Shown: one piece after another, positions 1 through 7,131 of the stretch
How the letters are laid out: the number at the start of each line of letters is the position of its first letter
How positions within the stretch are numbered: the first letter of the stretch is position 1
Assembly: GCA_013817655.1 (NCBI GenBank)
Contig: JACDCJ010000011.1
Coordinates: 1-17,981, forward strand
Direction: 5' to 3'
DNA length: 17,981 nucleotides
Source: Actinosomnolentus pattersoniae (SeqCode)
Lineage (GTDB): Bacteria > Actinomycetota > UBA4738
The notes under the pieces: model-generated
Told to the model about the DNA's origin: nothing
Databases searched by the model: none
The model's input: only the letters and a program-made list of their open reading frames with translations
Translations under genes and position numbers: made by a program

Positions 1-1247
1 CTCATGAAGCTCGGCTGGGCCGCCCTGCTGACCGCTGACTCGGCCGCCGCCCGTACGGCGCTCATCGAGGCCGAGGCGGCATGGCGCGCCATCAGTAACA
101 AGCATCAGGCGGGTGCGGCCCTCGCCATGCTGGGACGCGTCTACTTCTTCTCCGGGGAGAGCGAACGGGGGGTCGAGGCCTTGCGGCAGGCGATCGACCT
201 GCTGGAGCCGGAGGGCCCCTCTCCCGAGCTGGTCCGGGCGCTCACCTGGACCGCCATCTTCAACATGATCTCCGGACGGATCGAGGAGGGCACGGAGCTC
301 TCCGAGCGTGGGCTCCGGATCGTCGAGGAGCTCGGTCTGGAGCAGGCCCGGCCACATCTGCTAATGAGCCTGGGATCGTTCCGCGTCCTGCGCGGCGACC
401 CTGCTGGGGTCGATCAGGTACGGATCGGACTGGACCTGGCCGAGGCGGCAGAAGACGTGGAGGCGATCGGGCGAGCCTACGTGAATCTGTGCCTCTCGCT
501 GGCCGAGCTCTCGCAGAACTCCGAGGGGATTGCGATCGCCCGCCGGGGTCGAGACGTCACCAAAAAGCTCGGCGCCCCCAGCTTCGAGTGGAACATCGCC
601 GGCAAGGAAGCGGAGATGCTCCTGGAGCTCGGGCGCTACGAGGACGCGGTCGACCTGTGCCGGGAGATACTCGGCCCCCAACGAGCCCTCATGGTCGCGC
701 CGGCTCTCGTATGGGCGGGATCGTATCTGTGTCTCGCGGGGCCTTCGACGAGGGCCGGGCGAACCTGGACGAGATCCTTCCGGTGGCAAGGCGCATCGGC
801 GGCACGATGTTCCTGCCGACCGCGCTGCTGGCCGAGGCCGAGCTGGAGGAGGCGCGATCCAACCGGGCCGCCGCCCGCAACGCCGTGGTCGAGGTGCTCT
901 CGATCGTCGTGGACACGTCGGCGTTCACCCAGCAGTTCCGCGCGGTCGTCCCCGCCGCCCGGCTCCTCCCCCGCCGTGAGGTCAGGCCGCTCCTGCGGCG
1001 GCTGCGCGACCGGGCCACACACGATGCCTTCCGGGCGCGACTCGCCGAGGCCCAAGGGATAGTCGAGGGCGACGAGAGGAGAACTCGCGAAGCCGCCACG
1101 CTCTACGAGTCGCTGCGGCTTCCGTACCAGGAAGCCCGTTGCCTTATCGAGCTGGGCGATCTCGAGGCCGCCGCGGGGATCCTTCGACGGTTCGGCCTGG
1201 AGGACGGGCCGCTCGGCCAGCGCGTTCGCGAGCGCGGCGAGCGCTAG
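1..1247 (+). CDS. TPR-repeat protein, C-terminal part (5' partial, apparent frameshift)
   Basis: The reading frame is open from the window edge. It encodes helical repeats rich in Ala, Leu and Glu with TPR-like periodicity, such as ALAMLGRVYFFSGESERGVEAL and EMLLELGRYEDAVDLCREIL. Around 733-745 the coding signal jumps from frame 1 to frame 3 and then continues as GAFDEGRANLDEILPVARR to the TAG at 1245-1247. One extra G in the GGGG run at 738-741 would join the halves seamlessly (SYLCLAGGAFDEG). The tail, with its LYESLRLPYQEARCLIELG segment, resembles the C-termini of large actinobacterial proteins that combine an AAA-type ATPase, sometimes a class III adenylate cyclase or LuxR domain, with long TPR arrays. 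No HTH follows here, so a cyclase/ATPase-TPR protein is more likely than a LuxR regulator; this is inference because the N-terminus is missing. The first in-window ATG (position 4) is probably internal. The frameshift may be a sequencing error or a real lesion. Confidence 0.7.
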
Positions 1248-1396
1248 TCCCCGGTGAAGGTCGGGATCAGGTAGAAGGCGATGAACGCCAGGATGGCCAG
1301 AACGATGATCACGATGGCCGTGTACTTGATGGCCGCGAAACCCGTGAGGCTTCCCCGGTCGGGCTCCGTGGGCTCATGAGAGTGCGGTTCCGTCAT
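1244..1396 (-). CDS. Small single-pass membrane protein (50 aa), unknown function
   Basis: This is a short gene found by translating the reverse strand. It starts at ATG 1396, preceded by a good Shine-Dalgarno sequence (GAAAGGA, about 7 bases upstream), and ends at TAG 1246-1244. The protein begins with a hydrophilic His/Glu/Pro-rich stretch (MTEPHSHEPTEPDRGS). A hydrophobic helix of about 20 residues follows (TAIVIIVLAILAFIAFYLIP, roughly residues 26-45), and the protein ends in a short TFTGD tail. The topology is probably one membrane helix. Its TAG overlaps the convergent TAG of the TPR gene, sharing two base pairs, so there is no room for a separate terminator. I do not recognise a family. 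Single-helix proteins of this size are often subunits or modulators of membrane complexes, but nothing here names a partner. The RBS and a clean hydrophobic segment make it likely to be real. Confidence 0.65.
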   Translation of the reverse strand: MTEPHSHEPTEPDRGSLTGFAAIKYTAIVIIVLAILAFIAFYLIPTFTGD

Positions 1397-1489
1397 GACA
1401 TATCCTTTCTCCGTCGATCCGCTTCTACATCCGGTCGCCGCTGGCTGTAGTTTCCCACGAACCCTGGCCAGGAACGGTAACGATGCGAT

Positions 1490-1506
1490 CCGGTCCGGCG
1501 GACCGG
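1490..1506 (-). terminator. Compact hairpin downstream of the LuxR regulator
   Basis: A perfect 7-bp inverted repeat (CCGGTCC, loop GGC, GGACCGG) lies about 20 bases beyond the stop of the minus-strand regulator. There is no T-tract, so it would be a GC-rich hairpin of the non-canonical kind seen in high-GC actinobacteria. It could equally be a protein-binding palindrome for the small gene at 1244-1396. A second 10-bp palindrome (CCTGGCCAGG) sits nearby at 1463-1472. Confidence 0.4.
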
Positions 1507-1525
1507 TGCGGCCGGCTCGGGCTCC

Positions 1526-4333
1526 CTAACCCGGCTGAGCCGCCCGTTCGGCCGCGATCTTGACCGCCAGCTCGGTGCGGGAGCGCACCCCGAGCTTGTG
1601 GTAGATGCGGGAGAGGTTCGAATCCACCGTGCGGGGGCTCAGGAACAGGGTCTCGGCCACCTCCCGCGTAGTTCGCCCCTCGGCAACCAGCTCGGCGACA
1701 CGCCGTTCCGTAGGGGTGAGCCCGCCCGGGCCGGTGGCCCGGCCACCGACCCTCCCCAGCTCCCCGCGAGTGCGCTCCGCCCACAGCGTCGCGCCCAGGC
1801 CCTCGAAGATCTCGAGCGCCCGACCCAGCGACTCCCGTGCCGCGCGTTTCTGCTTCGCTCGACGCTGAACCTCCCCCAGCACCAGCAGGGTCCGACCCCG
1901 TGCGAAGGGGTACGGGACCCGTTCGTGCTGGGCGAGAGCATCCTCCAGGGCCGCGATGGCTCCTAGAAGGTCGCCCTCCGTCCCTGCCAGGAGCCCGCGA
2001 CACCGGGCGGCGGTGGCGAGCGCCCACACGCGATCGAGGGCTTTTCCCCGCTCGGTGAGGTGTCGCAGAAGTGCATGCGCTCTCTCGATGTCCCCGATCA
2101 GCGCGAGGGCCTCGATCTCGTCAGGCAGGAACCGGGCCAGAACGGGTTCCCGAAGCCTTCCCGAGAGGACCAGTTCGGCGAGCGGGCCGAGGTATCGATG
2201 CGCGCCCGCCGGGTTCTCCAGTGAAAGCTCGATGAAGCCGAGCACGGAGAGGTTGTGGATCACGAACAGCGAGGCGCCGGTCCGGTGGGCCAGCGCCATG
2301 CCCTCCTCGGCGAGCGCTCGGGCACGATCCACGTTGCCGCGATGAGCGTCCACGAGGGCCTGGGTGTATCGGAAGCCCGCCCGCACCGGCTCCTGTCCCG
2401 TTCGAAGGGCGGCGGCGTGCCCCTCCTCCGCGTAGCGGGCGGCCACGTCCCAGTTCCCGGCGCGGCACTCGAGCTCGCTGAGGTGCAGGAGAACCAGAGG
2501 CAGTGAGCCCTCGTCTCCGCGCTCGGTCGTTCGCCGGTACAGCTCCTCGAGCCCCGAGCGAGCCGCGTGCAGGTCGTCGACCCACTTGAGAACGAGGCCG
2601 AACGAGGCGCTTGGCTGGGTCTCGATCCCCAGGCCCCGAGCCCGTTCCTCGAGGGAGGCAGCCCGGCTCATGAGGTCCTGTCGCATCCCCCGGCCGAGCA
2701 TCGCTTCGGCCAGACCCACGGAGGTGGCCTCGGCGAGTGCGGCCGGGTCCCCCAGGCCTTCGGTGACGTCCAGCGCGGCGCGGGCATTCGCCGATGCCCG
2801 CTCGAGGTCACCTGACATGAGCCCGGCCCACGCGAGATCGCGTCGGATCCTCGCCCGAAGCGCGAGATCCTCACCCGTGTCCATGAGCGCTTCCTGGAAC
2901 AGGTCGACCGCCACCGAGTAGCTCTGCTCCTGATAGCGAATCCAGCCGAGGCGGCGAAGGGCGTCGGCCTTCAAAGGACCGGGGGGCGAGGCGGCGAGGA
3001 CGTCCTCCAACGTCCCGCCGGCACGCCCGGCATCACCGGCTTCGAAAAGGTAGTCGGCAGCTTGGATCATTCTCCGGCGGACGGCGGCCGCGCTGTCCGT
3101 GGGCGTCAGCCGAACGGCGAGCTCGGAGAGTTCGGCGGCCGAGTCCGGAGCACCCCTGGCGCGTGCTCTGGCGGCCGCCTCCTCGAGCGCCGACGCGATC
3201 CGCGCGTCGGGCTCCTCGGTGCTGAGCGAGAGGTGCCGGACCCGTTCCTCCCGGTCGTCCACCAGTTCCGCGAGGCGCGCGTGGATCCTCCGCAGGCGGG
3301 CGGGAGGGGTGGTCGAGAGCACCACGGAGCTCAGGAGGGGATGCGTGAACCGGAGCGTGTCCTCGGACGATTCGAGGAGGGCCGCTTCGATGGCGGCGGC
3401 AAGGGCCTTCGACGCGTCCTTCCCCAAGGCGGCGGAGACCAGTCGCTCGGTTGGCCGCCACGCCGCCGCGACCACGATCAGCGCATCGCGCGCGTCGCGG
3501 GGAAGCGATCGCATCCGAGCCAGCTCCAGATCACGCAGCGTCGGGGGGACGGGGAGCGGCGCGCTCGCCCGCGGCGCGGCCTTCTCCTCCGCCAGCAACC
3601 TCGCGATCTCCAGGGCGAAGAAGGGGTTCCCGGCGGAGGCCCCGTGGATCCGTGTGAGCGTCGGCAGAGAGAACCCCCGGCCCACCTTCGCCCGGATGAG
3701 CGCATCCAGGTGATCGACCGAAAGGGATCCGAGCGTCAGCCGGTGCGTCTTCCCCTCGGGGAACACGCTCTCCACGTCGAGCGCAGCGTAGGCGGAATCC
3801 CCGGCCCGGACCGCCGTCACGAGCGCGAGGGGTCGGTGATCGAGACGGCGGAGCGCGAATCCCAGCACCCGTGCGGACGGACCGTCCAGCCACTGTAGGT
3901 CGTCGACCGCAAGGACCGTCGGGCCCGAGTCGGCCAGGGCCCGAAGCGTCCCCTGGACAGCGACGGATAGGATGCGTTGATCCTGGCGGGAGACCTCCAC
4001 TCCTTGGCGAAGAAGCGCGATCTCGAGGGAGTCGCGCTGCGGCTCCGGTAGCAGAGGCCCGAACTCTTCGAGGATGGGATCCAGGAGGTCGCCGAGCCCG
4101 GCGAAGGGCAGGCCGCTCTCGGTTTCGGCTGGGCGGGAGGTGAGGACGCGATAGCCGCGCTCGTCAGCGGCCTCGATAGCGGCACGCCATAGCCTGGTCT
4201 TGCCGATGCCCGGATCGCCTTCGAACACGAGCGACGAGGGTCCCTCTCGGATGGCATCCAGGAAGGCACCGACCGCACGAAGCTCGGCGTCGCGTCCGAC
4301 GATGGTGTCGGAAGTCCTTTCGGCGGTCGCCAC
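1526..4333 (-). CDS. LuxR-family transcriptional regulator with AAA ATPase and TPR-like region (LAL/MalT type)
   Basis: This is a large ATP-binding regulator of the LuxR family, cytoplasmic and DNA-binding. From the preferred start it is about 935 aa. Near residues 39-46 is a Walker A motif (GDPGIGKT), and near 140-150 a Walker B segment (TVLAVDDLQWLDG). A long helical TPR-like middle follows (for example AEEGHAAALRTGQ). The C-terminal 65 residues form a LuxR HTH beginning LTPTERRVAELVAEGRTTRE and containing LSPRTVDSNLSRIYHKLGV. This layout is usual for MalT-like or LAL activators that bind an inducer through the ATPase/TPR part. The start is taken as GTG 4333 because AGGAGAGGGG lies directly upstream. 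An in-frame ATG at 4375 has no comparable RBS and would add 14 residues. It has none of the acyl-homoserine-lactone-binding domain of quorum-sensing LuxR proteins. The inducer and targets are unknown. The divergent RTX gene is one possible target. Confidence 0.93.
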   Translation of the reverse strand: MATAERTSDTIVGRDAELRAVGAFLDAIREGPSSLVFEGDPGIGKTRLWRAAIEAADERGYRVLTSRPAETESGLPFAGLGDLLDPILEEFGPLLPEPQRDSLEIALLRQGVEVSRQDQRILSVAVQGTLRALADSGPTVLAVDDLQWLDGPSARVLGFALRRLDHRPLALVTAVRAGDSAYAALDVESVFPEGKTHRLTLGSLSVDHLDALIRAKVGRGFSLPTLTRIHGASAGNPFFALEIARLLAEEKAAPRASAPLPVPPTLRDLELARMRSLPRDARDALIVVAAAWRPTERLVSAALGKDASKALAAAIEAALLESSEDTLRFTHPLLSSVVLSTTPPARLRRIHARLAELVDDREERVRHLSLSTEEPDARIASALEEAAARARARGAPDSAAELSELAVRLTPTDSAAAVRRRMIQAADYLFEAGDAGRAGGTLEDVLAASPPGPLKADALRRLGWIRYQEQSYSVAVDLFQEALMDTGEDLALRARIRRDLAWAGLMSGDLERASANARAALDVTEGLGDPAALAEATSVGLAEAMLGRGMRQDLMSRAASLEERARGLGIETQPSASFGLVLKWVDDLHAARSGLEELYRRTTERGDEGSLPLVLLHLSELECRAGNWDVAARYAEEGHAAALRTGQEPVRAGFRYTQALVDAHRGNVDRARALAEEGMALAHRTGASLFVIHNLSVLGFIELSLENPAGAHRYLGPLAELVLSGRLREPVLARFLPDEIEALALIGDIERAHALLRHLTERGKALDRVWALATAARCRGLLAGTEGDLLGAIAALEDALAQHERVPYPFARGRTLLVLGEVQRRAKQKRAARESLGRALEIFEGLGATLWAERTRGELGRVGGRATGPGGLTPTERRVAELVAEGRTTREVAETLFLSPRTVDSNLSRIYHKLGVRSRTELAVKIAAERAAQPG

Positions 4334-4373
4334 TGTCCCCTCTCCTATCGCAGCCGGGGCTCGGCGCATCGCC

Positions 4374-4403
4374 ATCGTTCGCCAGCAGCCGGAGCCTCGT
4401 CAA
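4374..4403 (-). promoter_or_regulatory. Possible promoter of the LuxR-family regulator
   Basis: On the minus strand, TTGACG (4403-4398, five of six matches to the -35 consensus) is followed after 18 bases by AACGAT (4379-4374, three of six matches to -10). Transcription would begin near 4366, which is downstream of the ATG at 4375 and upstream of the GTG at 4333. It therefore independently favours the GTG start. The -10 is weak, so this remains a prediction. Confidence 0.3.
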
Positions 4404-4504
4404 GACTTCACGCCGTATCGGACCCGCGCTAGGTGGCTCGGTGAGTGCTGCGGCCAAAGAACAGAGGAATTACCGATTCCGCTCTTCCGGGACCACGGTA
4501 CGTT

Positions 4505-4538
4505 CCTGCCGTCGACGATCCAAGTCAGCCGCGGCAGG
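4505..4538. repeat. Inverted repeat upstream of the RTX gene
   Basis: CCTGCCG (4505-4511) and CGGCAGG (4532-4538) are perfect inverted copies separated by 20 bases. They end about 28 bases before the RTX start codon. The pair could form a leader hairpin or a dyad operator. A second short dyad, GGAAT-5-ATTCC, lies at 4466-4480. No known regulator site is recognised. Confidence 0.35.
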
Positions 4539-4566
4539 TTCGAGGCGGAACTAGATAGGAGCAGCC

Positions 4567-5001
4567 ATGCAAGGAAAGCGATCGATCAGGATGCTGACCG
4601 TCGGAGCCATGCTGGTTGGGATGTTCTCGCTGGCCGGGGCCGCCCCCGCCGGAGCCAACCACTGCCAGTACGAAGGAACCGATCGAGGCGACTTCATTGC
4701 CGGGTCGTCGGGCAACGACGTCATCTGTGCCCGCGGCGGCAACGACGTGGTGTTCGGGCGGGGCGGAGCCGACTGGATCCAGGGTGGGTTGGGCAACGAC
4801 GACCTGTTCGGCCAGGCAGGCAACGACCAGATGACCGGTGGAGAGGGGCGCGACGCTCTCGAGGGTGGAGATGGTCACGACTTCCTCGACGCCAACGACG
4901 GCACGAACAACGACGTCGTGGACGGCGGCCCTCAGACCGATGTCTGCATCGTCGACCCCGGGGACGCCGTGACGAACTGCGAAACGCTGATCATCCGGTA
5001 G
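4567..5001 (+). CDS. Secreted RTX-type calcium-binding repeat protein (144 aa)
   Basis: This is a small exported protein. A basic N-terminus and hydrophobic core (MLTVGAMLVGMFSLAGA) form a Sec signal peptide, probably cleaved after the APAGA at residues 26-30. Residues about 47-110 hold roughly seven imperfect nonapeptide repeats of the hemolysin-type Ca-binding family, with GNDVI, GGNDVVFGRGGAD, GLGNDDLF, GQAGNDQMT and GGEGRDALE. These repeats bind calcium and fold as a parallel beta-roll outside the cell. Four cysteines remain in the mature part (C33, C54, C127, C138). The C-terminal DVCIVDPGDAVTNCE motif is typical of short actinobacterial members. There is no catalytic or pore-forming domain, so toxin names do not apply. 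The start is supported by AGGAG five bases upstream of the ATG. It is transcribed divergently from the LuxR regulator. Its biological role is unknown; binding of calcium or the cell surface is the family expectation. Confidence 0.9.
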   Translation: MQGKRSIRMLTVGAMLVGMFSLAGAAPAGANHCQYEGTDRGDFIAGSSGNDVICARGGNDVVFGRGGADWIQGGLGNDDLFGQAGNDQMTGGEGRDALEGGDGHDFLDANDGTNNDVVDGGPQTDVCIVDPGDAVTNCETLIIR

Positions 5002-5029
5002 GCGCCGGGCAACACGCCAACGGCGAGCC

Positions 5030-5095
5030 GCGGGGGCCTCTCCTCCCACGAGGAGGTCCCCGCCGCGGGGACCTCTCTTCCAAGGGGGTCCCCGC
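5030..5095. terminator. Cluster of alternating hairpins between convergent genes
   Basis: GGTCCCCGC occurs at 5055-5063 and 5087-5095. Its reverse complement GCGGGGACC is at 5065-5073, and a near copy (GCGGGGGCC) is at 5030-5038. The arms can pair as 5030-5044 with 5051-5063, or as 5065-5073 with 5087-5095 (nine perfect base pairs). The two central arms can also pair with each other. The cluster lies between the ends of the RTX gene and the convergent peptidase gene, so a bidirectional terminator is the simplest reading. No T-tract is present. Confidence 0.6.
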
Positions 5096-5129
5096 TTCGT
5101 GGTGGCCCGGCGGGCGGCGGCGCACCGCC

Positions 5130-6335
5130 TCAGAAGGGGGACGCGATCATCGAGGCCAGGAGCGCCACTCGAGGCACGACGCTGTCGAGGTCGACCCACT
5201 CGCCCGGGGCGTGGTCGGCCCCACCGATGGGCCCGAGGCCGTCCAGGACGGGTACTCCCATCGCGGCGACCCGGTTCGCGTCGGAGGCGCCTCCTGTCGC
5301 CGCGTCGCGCACCTCGAACCCGAGGTCCGCGGCGATCACCCTTGCGCGCTCCGCGAGCCTGGCGATCGGTGCCGTCTTCTCCATGGGTGGAAACCCGGCC
5401 CTCGCCTCGACCTGGGCGACGGTGTCCGGGACGAGGGTCTTGGCGGCCACGCGTTCCACTTCGGCGACGGCCTCCTCGAAGGTGGCGACCGTAGAAGCGC
5501 GAACGTCCACACCCAGCTCGCAGGAGTCGGCGACAACGTTCGGACGAGTCCCGCCCCGCACCGTCCCGACGTTGACCGTCACACCCGGCCATCGGCCGTT
5601 CAGCCCGTGCAGAGCGACGATGGTGTGGGCGGCCTGCAGGGTTGCCGATCGGCCCCGCTCGGGCTCGACTCCGGCGTGGGCGGCTCGACCCTGGATGACG
5701 ACGCCCAGGTCGGCCACTCCCTTTCGGGCCGAGACGATGTCGCCGTTCTCACGCGCTCCCTCGAGGACGAAGCAGACATTCGCGGTCCGCGCGAAGTCGG
5801 CGATGATCGGGCTCGAGAAGGGAGAGCCGACCTCCTCGTCGGGATTGCATACGTAGGTGATTGAGTCGAACGCGTCGAAGCCGGCGTCCTGCAGACACGA
5901 GACGGCGTACCAGCCCGCAAGCAGGCCATCTTTCATGTCGGAGACCCCAGGCCCGTATGCCCGCGACCCCTCGATGCGAAATGGCCTCTCCTCGGCCGTC
6001 CCCGGCGGAAAGACCGTGTCCATGTGGCCGACGAGCAGCACGCGAAGGCCTCCGGCGTCGGCCAGGCGCGACCCCGTCAGCCGAGCCACCACGACGTCTC
6101 CGAACCTCGCGGCATCGGGCTCCGGGAAGTGGGGCCGGCGTTCGACCGCCCATCCCGTCGACTCCAGGCGCTCCTGCATGAGGTCGGCGATCATGTTGAC
6201 GCCGTCAGGGACGTACGTTCCGCAGTCGACGTTCACCATCGTGCGAAGGTCGTCGACGTAGGAGGGATACCTGCCTTCGGCGTGACGGCGAAGGATCCGG
6301 GGTGACGGCGAGGCCGTCATTGCCTCTTGAGTCAC
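5130..6335 (-). CDS. M20 family metallopeptidase (glutamate carboxypeptidase / ArgE-DapE type)
   Basis: This is a cytoplasmic zinc hydrolase of the M20 family (401 aa, normal family length). The five expected di-zinc ligands are visible: H104 in GHMDTVFP, bridging D133 in YGPGVSDMKDG, E168 in CNPDEEVGS (catalytic base E167 beside it), E192 in LEGARENG, and H375 in GADHAPGEW. The dimerisation-domain histidine motif GRAAHAGVEPERG is present near residue 220. These motifs resemble CPG2-like carboxypeptidases that remove C-terminal glutamate or split dipeptides and N-acyl amino acids, but the substrate cannot be read from sequence. The start is GTG at 6335, whose GTGA overlaps the TGA of the upstream gene, implying translational coupling. 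An ATG at 6320 is an alternative. The operon is divergent from a CphA-family Mur ligase, so cleavage of a peptide made by that enzyme is conceivable but untested. Confidence 0.92.
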   Translation of the reverse strand: MTQEAMTASPSPRILRRHAEGRYPSYVDDLRTMVNVDCGTYVPDGVNMIADLMQERLESTGWAVERRPHFPEPDAARFGDVVVARLTGSRLADAGGLRVLLVGHMDTVFPPGTAEERPFRIEGSRAYGPGVSDMKDGLLAGWYAVSCLQDAGFDAFDSITYVCNPDEEVGSPFSSPIIADFARTANVCFVLEGARENGDIVSARKGVADLGVVIQGRAAHAGVEPERGRSATLQAAHTIVALHGLNGRWPGVTVNVGTVRGGTRPNVVADSCELGVDVRASTVATFEEAVAEVERVAAKTLVPDTVAQVEARAGFPPMEKTAPIARLAERARVIAADLGFEVRDAATGGASDANRVAAMGVPVLDGLGPIGGADHAPGEWVDLDSVVPRVALLASMIASPF

Positions 6336-7018
6336 TCGCCGGGTGATTCGGAAGCCGGCACCCCAGAGGGCTCGGCTTCGGCGTCGCCGGAGGACGCCGG
6401 TGACTTCAGGATCCGAAGGAGGGTTTCCATCTCGTTGTCCGTCGGCGCGGCCGTCGCGCCCCGGCCCCGAGCCGCGGCCAGGACCGTCCGAAGGTTGCCC
6501 TCGGCCATCTCGAGCTTGTGCTGCAGCTCCTTGCTCCGCTCGAACAGCCGGGCGGCGCGCTGCTCGGCCTCGATCCGCGCGGCCTTGTTCTCCTTGAGCT
6601 CGCGGCGCAGATGCTCGGACGATGCGATCGCCTCGCCCGCTTCTCGACCCAGCTCGATCACCCGCTCGACCACGGCCCGTCCGAGGTCGGAGTAACTCGC
6701 TCTCCGGTCGCCGGGGGCAGCCTCCGCTCGAGTGGCAGCTCGCTTCCGTGGCTTACGCCGCCGCGGGGCTCGAGGGACCGACTCCGGCTCGCCGGCCTCG
6801 AGGGGGCGACCCTCGAGCAGGCGGTACCGGCCGTCGACCGCTTCGAGGCGACGCCTGGCGGCCAGCGCACGGACGGCACGGGCAACGGCCAGCGGATTGG
6901 GAAGGCCCGCGTCACGCCCAATGTCGGTTGGCGCTCGCTCAAGGAACTCACCAGGCCCGGCGGTTTCCGAAGCCACGCGGAGAAAGTCATTGGCTGCCTG
7001 AAGGCTCTGTTCGTTCAT
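6332..7018 (-). CDS. Putative winged-helix / coiled-coil protein, unknown function
   Basis: This is a 228-aa protein I do not recognise by name. Residues about 1-68 look like a winged-helix fold: a helix (LQAANDFLRVA), a helix-turn-helix-like segment (TDIGRDAGLPNPLAVARAVR) and a beta-wing (RRLEAVDGRYRLLEG). Residues about 85-102 are an Arg/Lys-rich linker (PRRRKPRKRAATRAE). Residues about 110-190 are charged heptad-like helix with coiled-coil character (SSEHLRRELKENKAARIEAE). The tail is acidic and low in complexity. DNA binding and self-association are therefore plausible. The start is ATG 7018 with GGAG about eight bases upstream. Its TGA overlaps the GTG of the M20 peptidase gene, so the two form an operon. 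It could regulate the divergent Mur ligase gene and its own operon across the 113-bp spacer; that is inference. Confidence 0.75.
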   Translation of the reverse strand: MNEQSLQAANDFLRVASETAGPGEFLERAPTDIGRDAGLPNPLAVARAVRALAARRRLEAVDGRYRLLEGRPLEAGEPESVPRAPRRRKPRKRAATRAEAAPGDRRASYSDLGRAVVERVIELGREAGEAIASSEHLRRELKENKAARIEAEQRAARLFERSKELQHKLEMAEGNLRTVLAAARGRGATAAPTDNEMETLLRILKSPASSGDAEAEPSGVPASESPGE

Positions 7019-7051
7019 TGTGAATCTCCGAACGACGGGGTTTCAAGCTGC

Positions 7052-7080
7052 ATAGTGACAGCTTCCGGCACGAGTAGCAA
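7052..7080 (-). promoter_or_regulatory. Possible promoter of the winged-helix / M20 operon
   Basis: On the minus strand TTGCTA (7080-7075) and CACTAT (7057-7052) are separated by exactly 17 bases. They match the -35 and -10 consensus at four and three of six positions. The predicted start, near 7045, gives a leader of about 27 bases containing the GGAG site before ATG 7018. Confidence 0.35.
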
Positions 7081-7117
7081 TGGTGGGGCTCTGCGCAATG
7101 CGGGCCGTCGCTGCGGG

Positions 7118-7123
7118 TAAGAT
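7118..7123 (+). promoter_or_regulatory. Candidate -10 element giving a near-leaderless Mur ligase transcript
   Basis: TAAGAT fits the TANNNT pattern of actinobacterial -10 elements and ends eight bases before ATG 7132. There is no Shine-Dalgarno sequence in front of that ATG. A transcript starting about seven bases after the element would begin almost at the start codon, as in leaderless genes common in actinobacteria. No convincing -35 was found. Confidence 0.35.
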
Positions 7124-7131
7124 TCGGCGCC

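Noticed and set aside
1526..4333. Quorum-sensing LuxR receptor
   Set aside because: The protein has a P-loop ATPase and TPR-like region, not an autoinducer-binding domain; only the HTH is shared.
4567..5001. Hemolysin or toxin label for the RTX protein
   Set aside because: Only calcium-binding repeats and a signal peptide are present, with no pore-forming or enzymatic domain.
4200..5864. Long plus-strand open frame of over 550 codons
   Set aside because: It runs antisense through the LuxR and M20 genes and out of frame across the RTX gene. It is Arg/Gly/Pro-rich with no domain, typical of a GC-rich shadow.
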